Notes: a model not told the origin generated them from the letters alone. Positions 7,989 to 16,907 are shown, counted from the stretch's first letter. The stretch: 54,036 bases of DNA from Nitrospira sp. bin75 (GCA_002238765.1 MPMZ01000014.1:1-54036); one strand, 5' to 3'. Translations and numbers: made by a program.

Positions 7989-8369
7989 CTATGCCGCCAT
8001 CGTGCGCACGTCGTAGCGCGAGATATGGCGGTCCCTGGTGACAACGATGAGGTCTTCGATTTGGGCTTGCGCGACCAGCATCCGATCGAACGGGTCACCG
8101 TGGTATGGCGGAAGGGTGCCCGCCTGTTCCGCGTGACGAAACGTGAGAGCAAGTGGTGTGAAGCCCTGTTTTTTGATGCTCGCTTCCAGGTTGTCCGGGG
8201 CTTGCAGCTTCCCCAAGGCGTGCTTGACGGCGATCTCCCAACCGCTGATAGAACTGACAAAGACTTCGTTAAACGAATCGGCTATGGCTTCATAGGCACG
8301 TCCGTCCAACCTCTGAGGTTCCGCCATCCACCACAGGAGAGCGTGAGTGTCCAGTAGGAATCGTGCCAC
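7989..8369 (-). CDS. VapC-type PIN-domain toxin
   Basis: This 126-residue PIN protein carries ARFLLDTHALLWWM (first Asp), SISGWEIAVKH (Glu), HGDPFDRMLVAQA (Asp) and VVTRDRHI (Asp), the complete acidic set of the COG3744-like branch. It starts with GTG, whose G is also the last base of the antitoxin stop (TAGTG), so the pair is translationally coupled. Together with the antitoxin it sits between the Dcm-Vsr gene and the AlbA_2 gene, within the stretch of genes that separates hsdS from hsdR. It is expected to cleave RNA when free of its antitoxin. Confidence 0.9.
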   Translation of the reverse strand: MARFLLDTHALLWWMAEPQRLDGRAYEAIADSFNEVFVSSISGWEIAVKHALGKLQAPDNLEASIKKQGFTPLALTFRHAEQAGTLPPYHGDPFDRMLVAQAQIEDLIVVTRDRHISRYDVRTMAA

Positions 8370-8623
8370 TATTCGTCTTCATCCGGGAATATCTTCGAGT
8401 TCCAGAACGAATCGATCACTTCCTGCGGCGTCTCGTCAAAATCCGGAGCGATCCAGATCTGCCCTTTCAACACACCTGATTTGCGCTTGGTCTTCGACTT
8501 ACGATACGGCTCCAGTCGCAGGTAAGGTTCCCCGGCCTTGGCGATCACGATTTCTTCACCTTCCCACGCCAGTTTGCCCAGCTTCGAGAGCTGCGATTTG
8601 GCCTCGTGCATGTTTACTTTCAT
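8369..8623 (-). CDS. Phd-like antitoxin of the third PIN module
   Basis: The 84-residue protein has a Phd-type N-terminus (MKVNMHEAKSQLSKLGKLAW, then EIVIAKAGEPYLRLEPY). A lysine-rich hinge and an acidic toxin-binding tail ending FPDEDE follow. ATG 8623 is preceded by GGGGATC. The stop shares one base with the toxin GTG. Its C-terminal 40 residues are almost identical to the 50-residue protein at 758-910, and the DNA identity between the two extends through the shared segment, so one is a recent partial copy of the other. Autoregulation is suggested by a repeat over its promoter. Confidence 0.88.
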   Translation of the reverse strand: MKVNMHEAKSQLSKLGKLAWEGEEIVIAKAGEPYLRLEPYRKSKTKRKSGVLKGQIWIAPDFDETPQEVIDSFWNSKIFPDEDE

Positions 8624-8637
8624 GGGATCCCCATAAA

Positions 8638-8680
8638 GCTAAGTCTAGCTAAGTCTAAAATGGTGCGAGAACTGTGTCAA
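8638..8680 (-). promoter_or_regulatory. Promoter and repeat operator of the third PIN module
   Basis: On the minus strand TTGACA (8680-8675) is followed after exactly 17 bases by TAGACT (8657-8652). A 10-base sequence TAGACTTAGC occurs twice in tandem (8657-8638), and the first copy covers the -10 box. This arrangement fits an antitoxin operator that blocks RNA polymerase. Confidence 0.6.
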
Positions 8681-8835
8681 GAGACCGTCCCGTTCGCCCA
8701 TATCTTTGCGGAAGGCAACACGCACGCCATCGTGGAGCAATTAGTGCTTCTCACGGTTGGCGACAATGTCTGAACGTGGTTGTGCACGAGGAATCCTCGA
8801 CGTTTTCCAGACAAGCGAGTACCCTTAACTCGATT

Positions 8836-10344
8836 TCAACTATTTTCTTCAAGTTTATGCCGTATTCTTAGCAAGCACTGACCGGGGGCCTTGGTCAATC
8901 GACATTCCCAAATGCGTATAACTTTCCAACCCTGTTGCCTGAGGGAACGGTTAGCACGACGATCCCTGGCTTTGGTTTTCTCAATTTTATCTCGCCACGC
9001 TTTGAAGTTCGTCTTGGGTGTGAGGTTCCTACAGTCGTGGCCGTGCCAAAAACATCCGTCAACAAAGACGGCAACTTTCATCTTGGGCCAGACGAAATCC
9101 GGTCGTCCGGGAAGCGGTTGGTGTCTGCGCCAACCCGTTAAACCTTCCTTACGTAGCAAATACGCGAGTTGCATCTCGGTTGTTTGGTTGCCGGTGCTAA
9201 GTACACGGGACATTAAATCGCCGCGGTTTAAACCGCCAAACGTCGTGCGCTCCTGCTGAGCATTGCCCGGCCACCGACCCATTGTTGTGCTAGACCGAAG
9301 TGTTTTGAAGGATTCCTTGGCTACAGCCTCAGCAAAGTCACACGGAAGAGCATTACCGACGATGTTACACGCATATTCCATATAGGGCGTATCGAGTTTG
9401 TAATCTGAGGGAAAGGTCTGCAACAATGCCGCCTCTCTCACAGAGATCGTCCGCTCCATTTCGGGATGTCCGAATCGCCCCTTGCTCAAGGTGGTGCATC
9501 CACCAGTGATCGTCGGTGCGACTTCGTCCCACGCCATACGCCCATACACGTTTCTGAAGCCCCTATATGTACCTTTGTGACATTCAGGTCGGAGATCCTC
9601 GGGAATCTTGATCCACGTTGCACCAGGTTTCGCATGTTTTAGCCGAAGTTTGTTCATCTCCGACAGAGAACGGACGAGATGCCAGTTTGAACGCTCGAAA
9701 GCCGAGTGTTCCCTCGCCTCTGCCAACAGAATCGGTTCGGCCAAGCTGCCAATCGTATCCTTAACGGTTCGCCAGGGAGCAAAGCCTTTCTTCCCATCCT
9801 TGGAATGAGTGGGTAGGGGGATGGGTATTTGGCAACCAAGACCTCCAAGGACGACGAGTCTGCGGCGATTTTGCGGGACGCCATAATCCGCAACTTGAAG
9901 GACTTCCATCGTTACCGTGTAGCCGAGTCGCTCAATTCGTTCACGAAATTCGTTCAACAGCGGCTTGCCCCGCCCGGCGAGACCAGGGACGTTCTCCATC
10001 ATGACTGCCTTCGGTCTGATCTCTTCGACTAACCGTGCCATCTCTCGGACCAGATCGTTCCTTAAATCATAGCGCCTATATTTTGACGTAAGGCTGGTAA
10101 ACCCTTGGCATGGTGGACAGCCAGCGAGCAGATCTATCACTCGACCGGGCGCCAGTGCCTTCAGATCACCGCCCTTGATTGTTCGGATATCTTGCTTGTA
10201 CGCTCTGACCTCGGGATGGTTAGCGGTATACGTGGCGAAGGCATGTTTTTCGATCTCGACCGCAGCCAAGACCGTGAATCCCGCTCGCTTGAGACCGACG
10301 GTGAGGGCTCCTCCCCCTGCGAACAAATCGATGGCGACAGGCAT
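8836..10344 (-). CDS. Fusion of cytosine-C5 DNA methyltransferase and Vsr mismatch endonuclease
   Basis: This 502-residue protein joins two enzymes. Residues 1-345 are a C5 methyltransferase with DLFAGGGALTVGL (motif I), GCPPCQG with catalytic Cys79, MENVP (116-120) and QNRRR (158-162); the target-recognition region lies at about 190-300. Residues about 378-485 are a very-short-patch-repair endonuclease: GRPDFV with the catalytic Asp416, DGCFWHGHDC (429-438) with active-site and zinc-type residues, and IWECRL. In the classic Dcm/Vsr case the nuclease repairs T:G mismatches formed by deamination of 5-methylcytosine; here both are on one chain. ATG 10344 begins the methylase fold and lies seven bases after the upstream GHKL stop. 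A longer start at 10413 would overlap that gene by about 60 bases. Confidence 0.93.
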   Translation of the reverse strand: MPVAIDLFAGGGALTVGLKRAGFTVLAAVEIEKHAFATYTANHPEVRAYKQDIRTIKGGDLKALAPGRVIDLLAGCPPCQGFTSLTSKYRRYDLRNDLVREMARLVEEIRPKAVMMENVPGLAGRGKPLLNEFRERIERLGYTVTMEVLQVADYGVPQNRRRLVVLGGLGCQIPIPLPTHSKDGKKGFAPWRTVKDTIGSLAEPILLAEAREHSAFERSNWHLVRSLSEMNKLRLKHAKPGATWIKIPEDLRPECHKGTYRGFRNVYGRMAWDEVAPTITGGCTTLSKGRFGHPEMERTISVREAALLQTFPSDYKLDTPYMEYACNIVGNALPCDFAEAVAKESFKTLRSSTTMGRWPGNAQQERTTFGGLNRGDLMSRVLSTGNQTTEMQLAYLLRKEGLTGWRRHQPLPGRPDFVWPKMKVAVFVDGCFWHGHDCRNLTPKTNFKAWRDKIEKTKARDRRANRSLRQQGWKVIRIWECRLTKAPGQCLLRIRHKLEENS

Positions 10345-10351
10345 GTTTCTG

Positions 10352-12487
10352 TCAGTCTGCTGGCTCAATGACGTTCTTCTTCTGTTTTTCAGCCTCGGCC
10401 AAGAAGTCTTCATGCATCTTTTTAGTTCTGAGAAGAAAAGTCTTCCAATTTATATGCGTTAGCGTTCCATTTTCGCGAAATGAGTCGAATGAAACTTCTT
10501 GGGCACCGGTTAAAGATAGGTCGTCGCATACCAAGGTGATATGAAATGATCGAAAGATATCCCGGAATTCTTTATTCCCCGGTTCGTCTAGAAATTTATT
10601 CATCTGATTATTATAGGTAATGATCCTGTCCATTTCATTATTTGTCAGTTTATGCATCGGTCTCTTGATTTCGATGAGTTGTAGTCCGTTGTCTTGGCTC
10701 GATAGCACGAAATCAGGCCGCTTCCCTGTCTCTGAGAAGTCCTCCAAGCTAATCTTCTGACCGGTGTTCTTCTCGTAAAATTTCTCAAACTCTTTCTTAA
10801 GTGTGCTGAAAGCTTGGTTCGCTGTAATTGGCGCCCACTGTGGATCGATCAACCATGGAGCGTACTTAATTAACTCCTGAAGCTTCGGTTCGGCCGTTTT
10901 CTGGTCGTCCTTCAAATCTTGAACCCTCTCGATAACTTTGAGCCTATCTTCTGCAATTCTTCCGAAAGAAGATAATTCCGCCAATCGGGCAGTTCTCAGT
11001 ATCCCACTGATCACCGCCATGGGTGTATTCTCCGCATCGGCTGCTTCCCTTAGTTTCTTGTCGAGCGTGATATGCGGCGCCAAGGTGAGGCTCAGTTGCA
11101 CCATCGGCTCAACGACTTCGATGTCATCTACTTCACCAGCGCGAATTGTTTGACCAAGCAATCTTGCCAGTTCCCTGGCCGTTTTCCTGATGGCTTCCTG
11201 TCCATCGGCTGGAAATTCCCTTACTATTTGCTCCTCAATTTTGCCGACTTCGGCGAATCGCTCCCATGTTTTCTTCCTCATAGGATCGCGTGCCAAATAT
11301 CCAATCTTGTGTATGATTTTCCGACCCCATTCCTGAAACTTCTGACCTAAATCATGGGACCACAAGATGTCTCGTCTGTCCGTCTGAATCAAATCTTCAT
11401 ATTCATCTAACCAGTCAGCATGCAGCGCACCCACCAAGTAGGACCGAATGCTATGTTCTCCGTGGAAGCCGGCACCACGGTTGAAAACCGCTGTCTGCCC
11501 CGCGATTTTGCCTCTGCAGTAAATTCGGACACCGGCCATCAAGTCGTCCTTGTATGGATTCTTGGCATATGCCGCCCAACCGGTAATTGGGTAAAAAAGC
11601 CCATCGTGATGAAAACCTGCTCCAAACTCCGTTATCGTTTCTCCGGCCGGACCGACCGCACAGTATCCGGTATCGTCTTTCACTGAGAGATTCGGCCCTG
11701 TAGGACCGTTGAGTGTTATCTTCGAGTTGTCCATGGTCTCGACAGAGAACGACTCAAGGATGGTTTCATACTCCGGCGCTGTCTTCATCTTTGTCGTGTC
11801 GCGCGTTTTAATTATCCAGCTCCCCGTTGGCAGGCCGAAGCGTTGAGATAACTGTCGTGAGAAGGTTGAGTGCGTGGAGACACGGCGGTACGCGAAGCGT
11901 TTCAGAATGACGGTTGTGCCAGAATTTGGCCGTAGCGTGTTGTCCTTAGAGCCTGTTCCTGGCTCGTACTCGAACTCTGTATCTTTCAACATATCCTCTC
12001 GATTCAAGATCAAGTGTGCGGTCAGGTACCCAGTATCCGGTTTCCCATCGGGTCCATCGCGCGTGACCTTTTCTCCGCCTGATGTGAGTATCTCTATTAC
12101 CTCGCATATGCCAAATGGCGCCAACTTACCGACACCTTTACGTCCCATGACTTTTCTGTTGAACTTTGGAGAAGTATCGCCCCTTCTGGGACGATCATCA
12201 GTTCTTCGTTCGGCACCAACTACAAGGTAGAAATTGTTCACTTCATCTGGCGTCATCCCGATGCCGTTGTCAGTCACCTTGATTTCAAAATTCTTATCTG
12301 CGATGACTCCTCCTGCCTTCGAGGCAAGATATTCCCCCATAGGAGCTTCGATCATGACTTCTGTCGCGTCAGCGTCATAGCTGTTGGAGACGAGTTCCGC
12401 GATAACGGCTGATACTTTGTCGTAAAGCTTTACACCAAGCTTGTCGATTGTTAGCCGGGAAATTCTCATTTTGTATTTGTTTGTCAT
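10352..12487 (-). CDS. MutL/MORC-like GHKL ATPase with apparent C-terminal PD-(D/E)XK nuclease
   Basis: The 711-residue protein has a complete Bergerat ATP-binding fold: AELVSNSYDAD (Glu31, Asn35), VTDNGIGM (72-78) and GRKGVGKLA (115-123). Such MutL/MORC-type ATPases are known beside DNA methylases and Vsr nucleases. The middle region is probably the transducer and helical linker. Near the C-terminus, RPDFVLSS followed by LIEIKRP (about 588-606) fits the Asp...Glu-x-Lys pattern of a PD-(D/E)XK nuclease. It is directly followed by the Dcm-Vsr fusion. A plausible reading, not proven, is an ATP-driven clamp that senses methylation or mismatch state and cuts or recruits the Vsr activity. MTNKYKMRIS is taken as the start; the ribosome binding site is weak. 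Confidence 0.85.
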   Translation of the reverse strand: MTNKYKMRISRLTIDKLGVKLYDKVSAVIAELVSNSYDADATEVMIEAPMGEYLASKAGGVIADKNFEIKVTDNGIGMTPDEVNNFYLVVGAERRTDDRPRRGDTSPKFNRKVMGRKGVGKLAPFGICEVIEILTSGGEKVTRDGPDGKPDTGYLTAHLILNREDMLKDTEFEYEPGTGSKDNTLRPNSGTTVILKRFAYRRVSTHSTFSRQLSQRFGLPTGSWIIKTRDTTKMKTAPEYETILESFSVETMDNSKITLNGPTGPNLSVKDDTGYCAVGPAGETITEFGAGFHHDGLFYPITGWAAYAKNPYKDDLMAGVRIYCRGKIAGQTAVFNRGAGFHGEHSIRSYLVGALHADWLDEYEDLIQTDRRDILWSHDLGQKFQEWGRKIIHKIGYLARDPMRKKTWERFAEVGKIEEQIVREFPADGQEAIRKTARELARLLGQTIRAGEVDDIEVVEPMVQLSLTLAPHITLDKKLREAADAENTPMAVISGILRTARLAELSSFGRIAEDRLKVIERVQDLKDDQKTAEPKLQELIKYAPWLIDPQWAPITANQAFSTLKKEFEKFYEKNTGQKISLEDFSETGKRPDFVLSSQDNGLQLIEIKRPMHKLTNNEMDRIITYNNQMNKFLDEPGNKEFRDIFRSFHITLVCDDLSLTGAQEVSFDSFRENGTLTHINWKTFLLRTKKMHEDFLAEAEKQKKNVIEPAD

Positions 12488-12770
12488 GGCTGGTCCAATT
12501 TCTTGGTTCTGTAGCTGTAACGCGCCCGGCTCGTGAGTTTTGCCTTGGTTTACTTGATATTCGGTTTATGCAGGTCCGGTGGCTTGACCGTACGAAGATC
12601 GCTTGGGCAAACCGCTTAGGTAGCACGTTGATAGTGAGGACTGCATGGGCTTGCCAAGAGCCGTCCTCGTCGTAGGTAACATAAATTACACGAACGCTTG
12701 GCAGTCTGATTAAGCTAAGGAGATTATGAGAATACCAGATGATAACTTACTTTTTAAAGGCGAGAAATCC
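12488..12770. other. 283-bp gap between hsdS and the GHKL gene
   Basis: No credible gene is visible on either strand. The base composition is clearly more AT-rich towards hsdS. It probably holds the 3' end of the hsdMS transcript and the promoter of the GHKL/Dcm-Vsr cassette on the minus strand, although no strong -35/-10 pair stands out. It marks the left border of the DNA that separates hsdS from the rest of the type I locus. Confidence 0.4.
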
Positions 12771-13973
12771 TCAAACCATCACCGCTCCATTCATCAGGCG
12801 TGGCAAGAGCAGGTCGCGGGCTTGGGCGAGCTGCTGATTGTGTAGTGCCAAGTTTCGCAACTGATTGCATGCCGGTGCCACAACATCGCTGAACAAACTC
12901 AACAGTGTTGGTGAGGGCCTCTTGAACTGCGATCTAAGAAGGTATTTCCAGTCCATTCTTGGCATCTTTGAGCCTTCTCGGACGGTCTTTGATGCCAAAG
13001 CTACAAACTCATCACTCGAGAGAAGGAACAGTACGTAATAGTAGAGGTAATCTTCTGAGGGACGAATAACAATCGCATCAGATGACGCGATGCCGTCCAC
13101 GAGAGCGAATCCAACTTTGTGAAAGTAGGGCCGGATCTTGCCGAACAGGATGTCCCCTTCAGCGAACTTGAATTTGTTGCTATCGACTTCACTGGCCGTT
13201 CCCCATTCATTCAGCGTGACCGCACGCTTTGGAATGTGCTCAAGTCCTATATATGCAGTGTCAGGTGACACATCCTTTGGGTTAATTGATTCCCGAATAT
13301 CTGTGCAGAGTTCGGAAAGCGGTTTACTCTCCCACCCTTCCGGTACGCCGTCTTTGACCTTGACGTGCTCGTGGCCGGGGAAGCGGAGGTGGACGAACCA
13401 CTGCTTGTAGATCAGCCGTGCCGCCTGTTCCAGCAACTGAATTCGTCGCCGGTTGTTCTCGATCAGGTCGTCGTAGGCGGAGAGGATGGAGGCGATGCGC
13501 TGCTGGATAGCGAGACCAGGGAGGTGCAATTCGAAGTCTGGAAACCTAGTCAGTGGAATACGGTCTACCGTCGCGCCACTGATGATATTCGACTTGACGA
13601 CAGCGCGCCAGGCGGGTGTCAAGAAGTAGTAGTGCAAGAAGCGAGGGTTAACCTTCGTCTGGTCAGGACGAATCAGAGCCATGCGTCTACCGAGACATCC
13701 CCTGAATCCATCAGGAATAAGCGCATAACGGTGTAACGTCGCTTCATAGGAGAATACTATGTCGTTTTTCCACGGAACGACGCGTTTTATCCATTTTGGG
13801 TAGTCCTCCTCGGATACGTGGCGGATTTCCGACAAATCTAAAGTGCCTCGCGGAGTGACATTCTTGATGCCCAGAAAAATAGGCCCCTCGTCAGCGCCCT
13901 TTGGAGTTGCATGGGGACCGTCGTAGATACCGAGAGCTATGTCTTTGATTGGCCTAATCTGGAGGTTACTCAT
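12771..13973 (-). CDS. hsdS: Type I restriction-modification specificity subunit S
   Basis: The 400-residue protein has the usual two target-recognition domains separated by conserved helices. The first domain spans about residues 1-150. The central helical spacer reads LAIQQRIASILSAYDDLIEN with RRRIQLLEQAARLIYKQWF (about 153-195). The second domain runs from about 210 to 360, and a C-terminal helix ends ARDLLLPRLMNGAV. Each domain reads half of a bipartite DNA site. It overlaps hsdM by four bases (ATGA at 13970-13973). The domains are complete, with no sign of truncation. The recognition sequence cannot be read from the protein alone. Confidence 0.95.
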   Translation of the reverse strand: MSNLQIRPIKDIALGIYDGPHATPKGADEGPIFLGIKNVTPRGTLDLSEIRHVSEEDYPKWIKRVVPWKNDIVFSYEATLHRYALIPDGFRGCLGRRMALIRPDQTKVNPRFLHYYFLTPAWRAVVKSNIISGATVDRIPLTRFPDFELHLPGLAIQQRIASILSAYDDLIENNRRRIQLLEQAARLIYKQWFVHLRFPGHEHVKVKDGVPEGWESKPLSELCTDIRESINPKDVSPDTAYIGLEHIPKRAVTLNEWGTASEVDSNKFKFAEGDILFGKIRPYFHKVGFALVDGIASSDAIVIRPSEDYLYYYVLFLLSSDEFVALASKTVREGSKMPRMDWKYLLRSQFKRPSPTLLSLFSDVVAPACNQLRNLALHNQQLAQARDLLLPRLMNGAVMV

Positions 13974-16153
13974 ATCCCCAATTCCTCGAAATTCTTCTTG
14001 ATCGTTGCCGCCAATTCCACTGCCTCGGTGTTGAGGTCTTCCAGTTCGACGTGGATCTCGCGTAGGGCTTCCTCGAAGTCGAAGTCTTCGTCCTCTTCTT
14101 CGGGGGCGACGCCCACGTAGCGGCCAGGGGTCAGGCTCCAGTCGTTGGCTTTGATCTCGGTATGGTCCACCAGCTTGACCAGTCCCTCCACGTCGCGCAG
14201 CTTCGCCTTGGGGAAGCGCTCGGTGAGCCAGTGGGCTTGGCGCCAGAAATAGCGGACCTTTCTGAGTTGTCCCCAGGCATGTACCGGCGACGACTCATCC
14301 AGCTCCGTGAGATTCTGGCGGGCTTCGTCCACGGTTTTGCGGGCGCGCGTGACGTCGCGGGCGTTCCAGGCGTCGCTGGATTTGGCGCCGCACTCCTTCT
14401 CGCAGGTCTCGATCAGGCGTGTGGCGAGCTTGTAGAGGAGGTCGGTCTGCTTGATGAGATCGTGGCTGGTTTCGGCCAATGGTGCGAGGCTGCCAACTGT
14501 CTGCAGAAGCTTCTTTACCGAATCGACCCCATAGTTGGCAGCGGGTTCGGCAACTTGCAGATATTCGTGAGTGGATACCGGTGCTTCAGATCGCAACGTT
14601 TCTTTGAAGGCTTTAATGCCGGAGTTGAAGGCGAGCAGGGCAGCGTCCAGTTCCTTTTGAGTTTCAGTGGGAGCGTCGTCCGAGCCGAGTGTCCTAAGAA
14701 AAGGGGCCAGCACGTCCCGGAGGCTGTTGAGCGCGGCGAGGAAATCCGGTAGCGGTTTGACCGCTTCGCCGTGTTCATTCTTGGTGCTGAAGCAGGCGTT
14801 GCCTTCATCGAGGGTGCGGGTGCAGTAGTCGGACACCAGGCCGAGATAGCGCCCGGTCTCACCTCGGTAGAGCCAGACGATAGCCAGCAGGTTCTGCTGC
14901 TGCTCGGGGCTGAAGTCGTAGATTTTGCGTGTGACCTTGCGGTAGACGTTACGCGCATCGATCATCAGTACCTTGTCACGGTGTTCCTTTGGCTTGTTGC
15001 GGTTGAGAAACCACAGTTCGCAGGGCACGGTGCGGGTGTAGAAGAAGTTGGAGCGGATGGCGATCATCACGTACACGTCGCCGGTTTCTACCAGCTTCTG
15101 CCGTACCTTGGCCTCGGAACCACCGGCGCTGGATGCCTGCGACGACATGACGAAGCCCTCGCGCCCTGTTTCGCTCAGGTAACTGTAGAAATAGCTGATC
15201 CAAACGTAATTGCCGTTGCTGACTTTGTCTTTCTTGTTGACGCCGGGCAGGCCGAAGGGCAGACGCGGGTCGGTCTTGACCTTGTCGGCGTCGATCTCGT
15301 CCACGTTGAATGGCGGATTGGCCATGACGTAGTCGGCTTTGCCGAGCAGTTCGTGGGGGTCTTCGTAGTAGGTGATCGCTTGCCGGATGTCGCCTTCGAG
15401 GCCGTGTACCGCCAGGTTCATCTTGGCCAAGCGGATGGTGGTGGCGTTTTTCTCCAGGCCGCGGAAGGTGAGTTGCTCGGTTGGGTTCTGGCCGTGCTCC
15501 TCCACGGTCCGGGCGCTCTGCACGAACATGCCGCCGGACCCACAGGCCGGGTCGAGTACCGTACCGCGTTCGGGGTCGAGCACGTGGGCGATCAACGAGA
15601 CGAGCGAGACGGGCGTGAAGAACTCGCCGGCATCGTGGGCCTTCTGGTCCGCGAACTGTGTGAGGAAGTATTCGTAGATGCGACCGAAGACGTCGCCGGA
15701 GACTCGCTTCAACTCGTCGGGGTTGAGCGTGCGCAGGAGTTGGCCGAGGACGTCGTTGTCCAGTTCCTGGTATTCGCTCTTGGGGAGGATGCCGCGTAGG
15801 CCGTCGTAGTCCGCCTCGATGGACTCCATCGCCGCGATGATGGCCTTGGCGCGGTCCGTGCCGTCGGGCAGGGCGACCAGTTGGTCGAACTGGGCCTCGG
15901 GACGCAGGAAGATGGCACTTTGCTGGGAGAAGTCTTCCTTGGTGCGTGCCCGCCTCTTGCCGCCGCGAGAGGGCAGGTTCGCTTCAATCTTGTCTTTCAC
16001 TCCCAGGTAGCGGCTGTAGGCGTGGCGCAGGAAGACCAGCCCCATCACCGGCAGGAAGTATTCGTTGCTGGCGTAGTTGGAGTTGGCGCGCAGGGTGTCG
16101 GCCGCACTCCAGAGACGCCGTTCAATGGCTTCGATGTGTTCGAGTTGGGACAA
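13970..16153 (-). CDS. hsdM: Type I restriction-modification adenine methylase subunit M
   Basis: This 727-residue N6-adenine methylase has the HsdM N-terminal helical domain, the conserved GEFFTPVSLVSLIA entry (177-190), SAM motif VLDPACGSGGMF (199-210) and catalytic NPPF (279-282). A long C-terminal region (about 480-727) is rich in charged helices and should contact HsdS. It is longer than the classic enzyme of about 520 residues but matches the extended HsdM subgroup. The start MSQLEHIEAIERRLW is the natural N-terminus. It is the first gene of the hsdM-hsdS unit and overlaps hsdS by four bases. With HsdS it methylates the host site; with HsdR it completes the restriction enzyme. Confidence 0.95.
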   Translation of the reverse strand: MSQLEHIEAIERRLWSAADTLRANSNYASNEYFLPVMGLVFLRHAYSRYLGVKDKIEANLPSRGGKRRARTKEDFSQQSAIFLRPEAQFDQLVALPDGTDRAKAIIAAMESIEADYDGLRGILPKSEYQELDNDVLGQLLRTLNPDELKRVSGDVFGRIYEYFLTQFADQKAHDAGEFFTPVSLVSLIAHVLDPERGTVLDPACGSGGMFVQSARTVEEHGQNPTEQLTFRGLEKNATTIRLAKMNLAVHGLEGDIRQAITYYEDPHELLGKADYVMANPPFNVDEIDADKVKTDPRLPFGLPGVNKKDKVSNGNYVWISYFYSYLSETGREGFVMSSQASSAGGSEAKVRQKLVETGDVYVMIAIRSNFFYTRTVPCELWFLNRNKPKEHRDKVLMIDARNVYRKVTRKIYDFSPEQQQNLLAIVWLYRGETGRYLGLVSDYCTRTLDEGNACFSTKNEHGEAVKPLPDFLAALNSLRDVLAPFLRTLGSDDAPTETQKELDAALLAFNSGIKAFKETLRSEAPVSTHEYLQVAEPAANYGVDSVKKLLQTVGSLAPLAETSHDLIKQTDLLYKLATRLIETCEKECGAKSSDAWNARDVTRARKTVDEARQNLTELDESSPVHAWGQLRKVRYFWRQAHWLTERFPKAKLRDVEGLVKLVDHTEIKANDWSLTPGRYVGVAPEEEDEDFDFEEALREIHVELEDLNTEAVELAATIKKNFEELGI

Positions 16154-16299
16154 GAGTGACGTGATCCCGATCCGGTGGACAGGTTAAGGCTTTCGCTTTT
16201 TGGCTGCCGATGAACGATCAATGCTGATTGTATAGCAATGACCGATGAAGACAAGCCTCAAACGATTGGGGTTCACGTCACTCGAAGGGACGCCGGATC

Positions 16300-16626
16300 T
16301 CAGTCGGCTTGGGCGGGCCAGAATTTATAGCGGATTTGCGGCAACTGTTTGCCTTCGAAGTTCGGAATGTCGTACAGACACCGGTCGATGGTCTCAACCT
16401 CTTCCTTCGTAAATTCAAAGACCTTGGACACCTTCCAGAATTTATCAAAGGTGAAATAATCCCCTTTTTCCGGTTTTTCAGCCAGCGCGGCCTGCATTTG
16501 TTTAAAGCCCTCGGTATCCACGTTTGGTATCCGGCCGTTATTTTTGTCCACGCACCATTTCAGGATCTCGGCGACCCCATACATGGTGATTTCGATTTTC
16601 ACTTTACCCGAATTTGTTTCCGACAT
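16300..16626 (-). CDS. Hypothetical protein, 108 residues
   Basis: I do not recognise this family. The protein is small, soluble and acidic to neutral. It begins MSETNSGKVKIEITMYGVAE and has several aromatic residues (YFTFDKFWKV, then KFWPAQAD at the C-terminus). The ATG at 16626 is well supported by AAGGAGG, whose spacing is about ten bases; a TTG two codons upstream is less likely. It lies upstream of hsdM on the same strand but is separated by about 150 bases, so co-transcription is uncertain. It may mark the edge of the defence island or be a conserved chromosomal gene. Confidence 0.65.
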   Translation of the reverse strand: MSETNSGKVKIEITMYGVAEILKWCVDKNNGRIPNVDTEGFKQMQAALAEKPEKGDYFTFDKFWKVSKVFEFTKEEVETIDRCLYDIPNFEGKQLPQIRYKFWPAQAD

Positions 16627-16856
16627 TGTCAAGCTCCTCCTTCCAAAGAGGAAATCTATAGCACATTTTCTTGAAACTCTTCCAGTCGTTTCAGCGGGAA
16701 ATTGCAGGTTTCGAAGAAAATCCCGGGAAAATCCCGTGCGCGGCGAGTAGAAATTCGAGCAAAATGTCCCGAAGAATCCCGGTGACCGTTGAATAACCCG
16801 TTGTATCGCCTAGTCGAAAGCTCGTATACTACCTCCTTTATGTGGAGCTGCTGATG

Positions 16857-16890
16857 CTCCCGGACCCCTGAGCCCGGGAGACCGGCGGTC
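16857..16890 (+). promoter_or_regulatory. Two GC-rich hairpins in the leader of the FG-GAP lipoprotein gene
   Basis: CTCCCGG (16857-16863) pairs with CCGGGAG (16874-16880), and GACC/GGTC form a second short stem just before the coding region. The element sits immediately upstream of the lipoprotein start. I could not assign it to a known riboswitch class. Confidence 0.35.
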
Positions 16891-16907
16891 CGATGAGGGT
16901 TGCTGAC

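Noticed and set aside
16857-16890. c-di-GMP or other riboswitch before the lipoprotein gene
   Set aside because: Two hairpins are present, but none of the conserved aptamer sequences could be matched; kept only as a hairpin feature.
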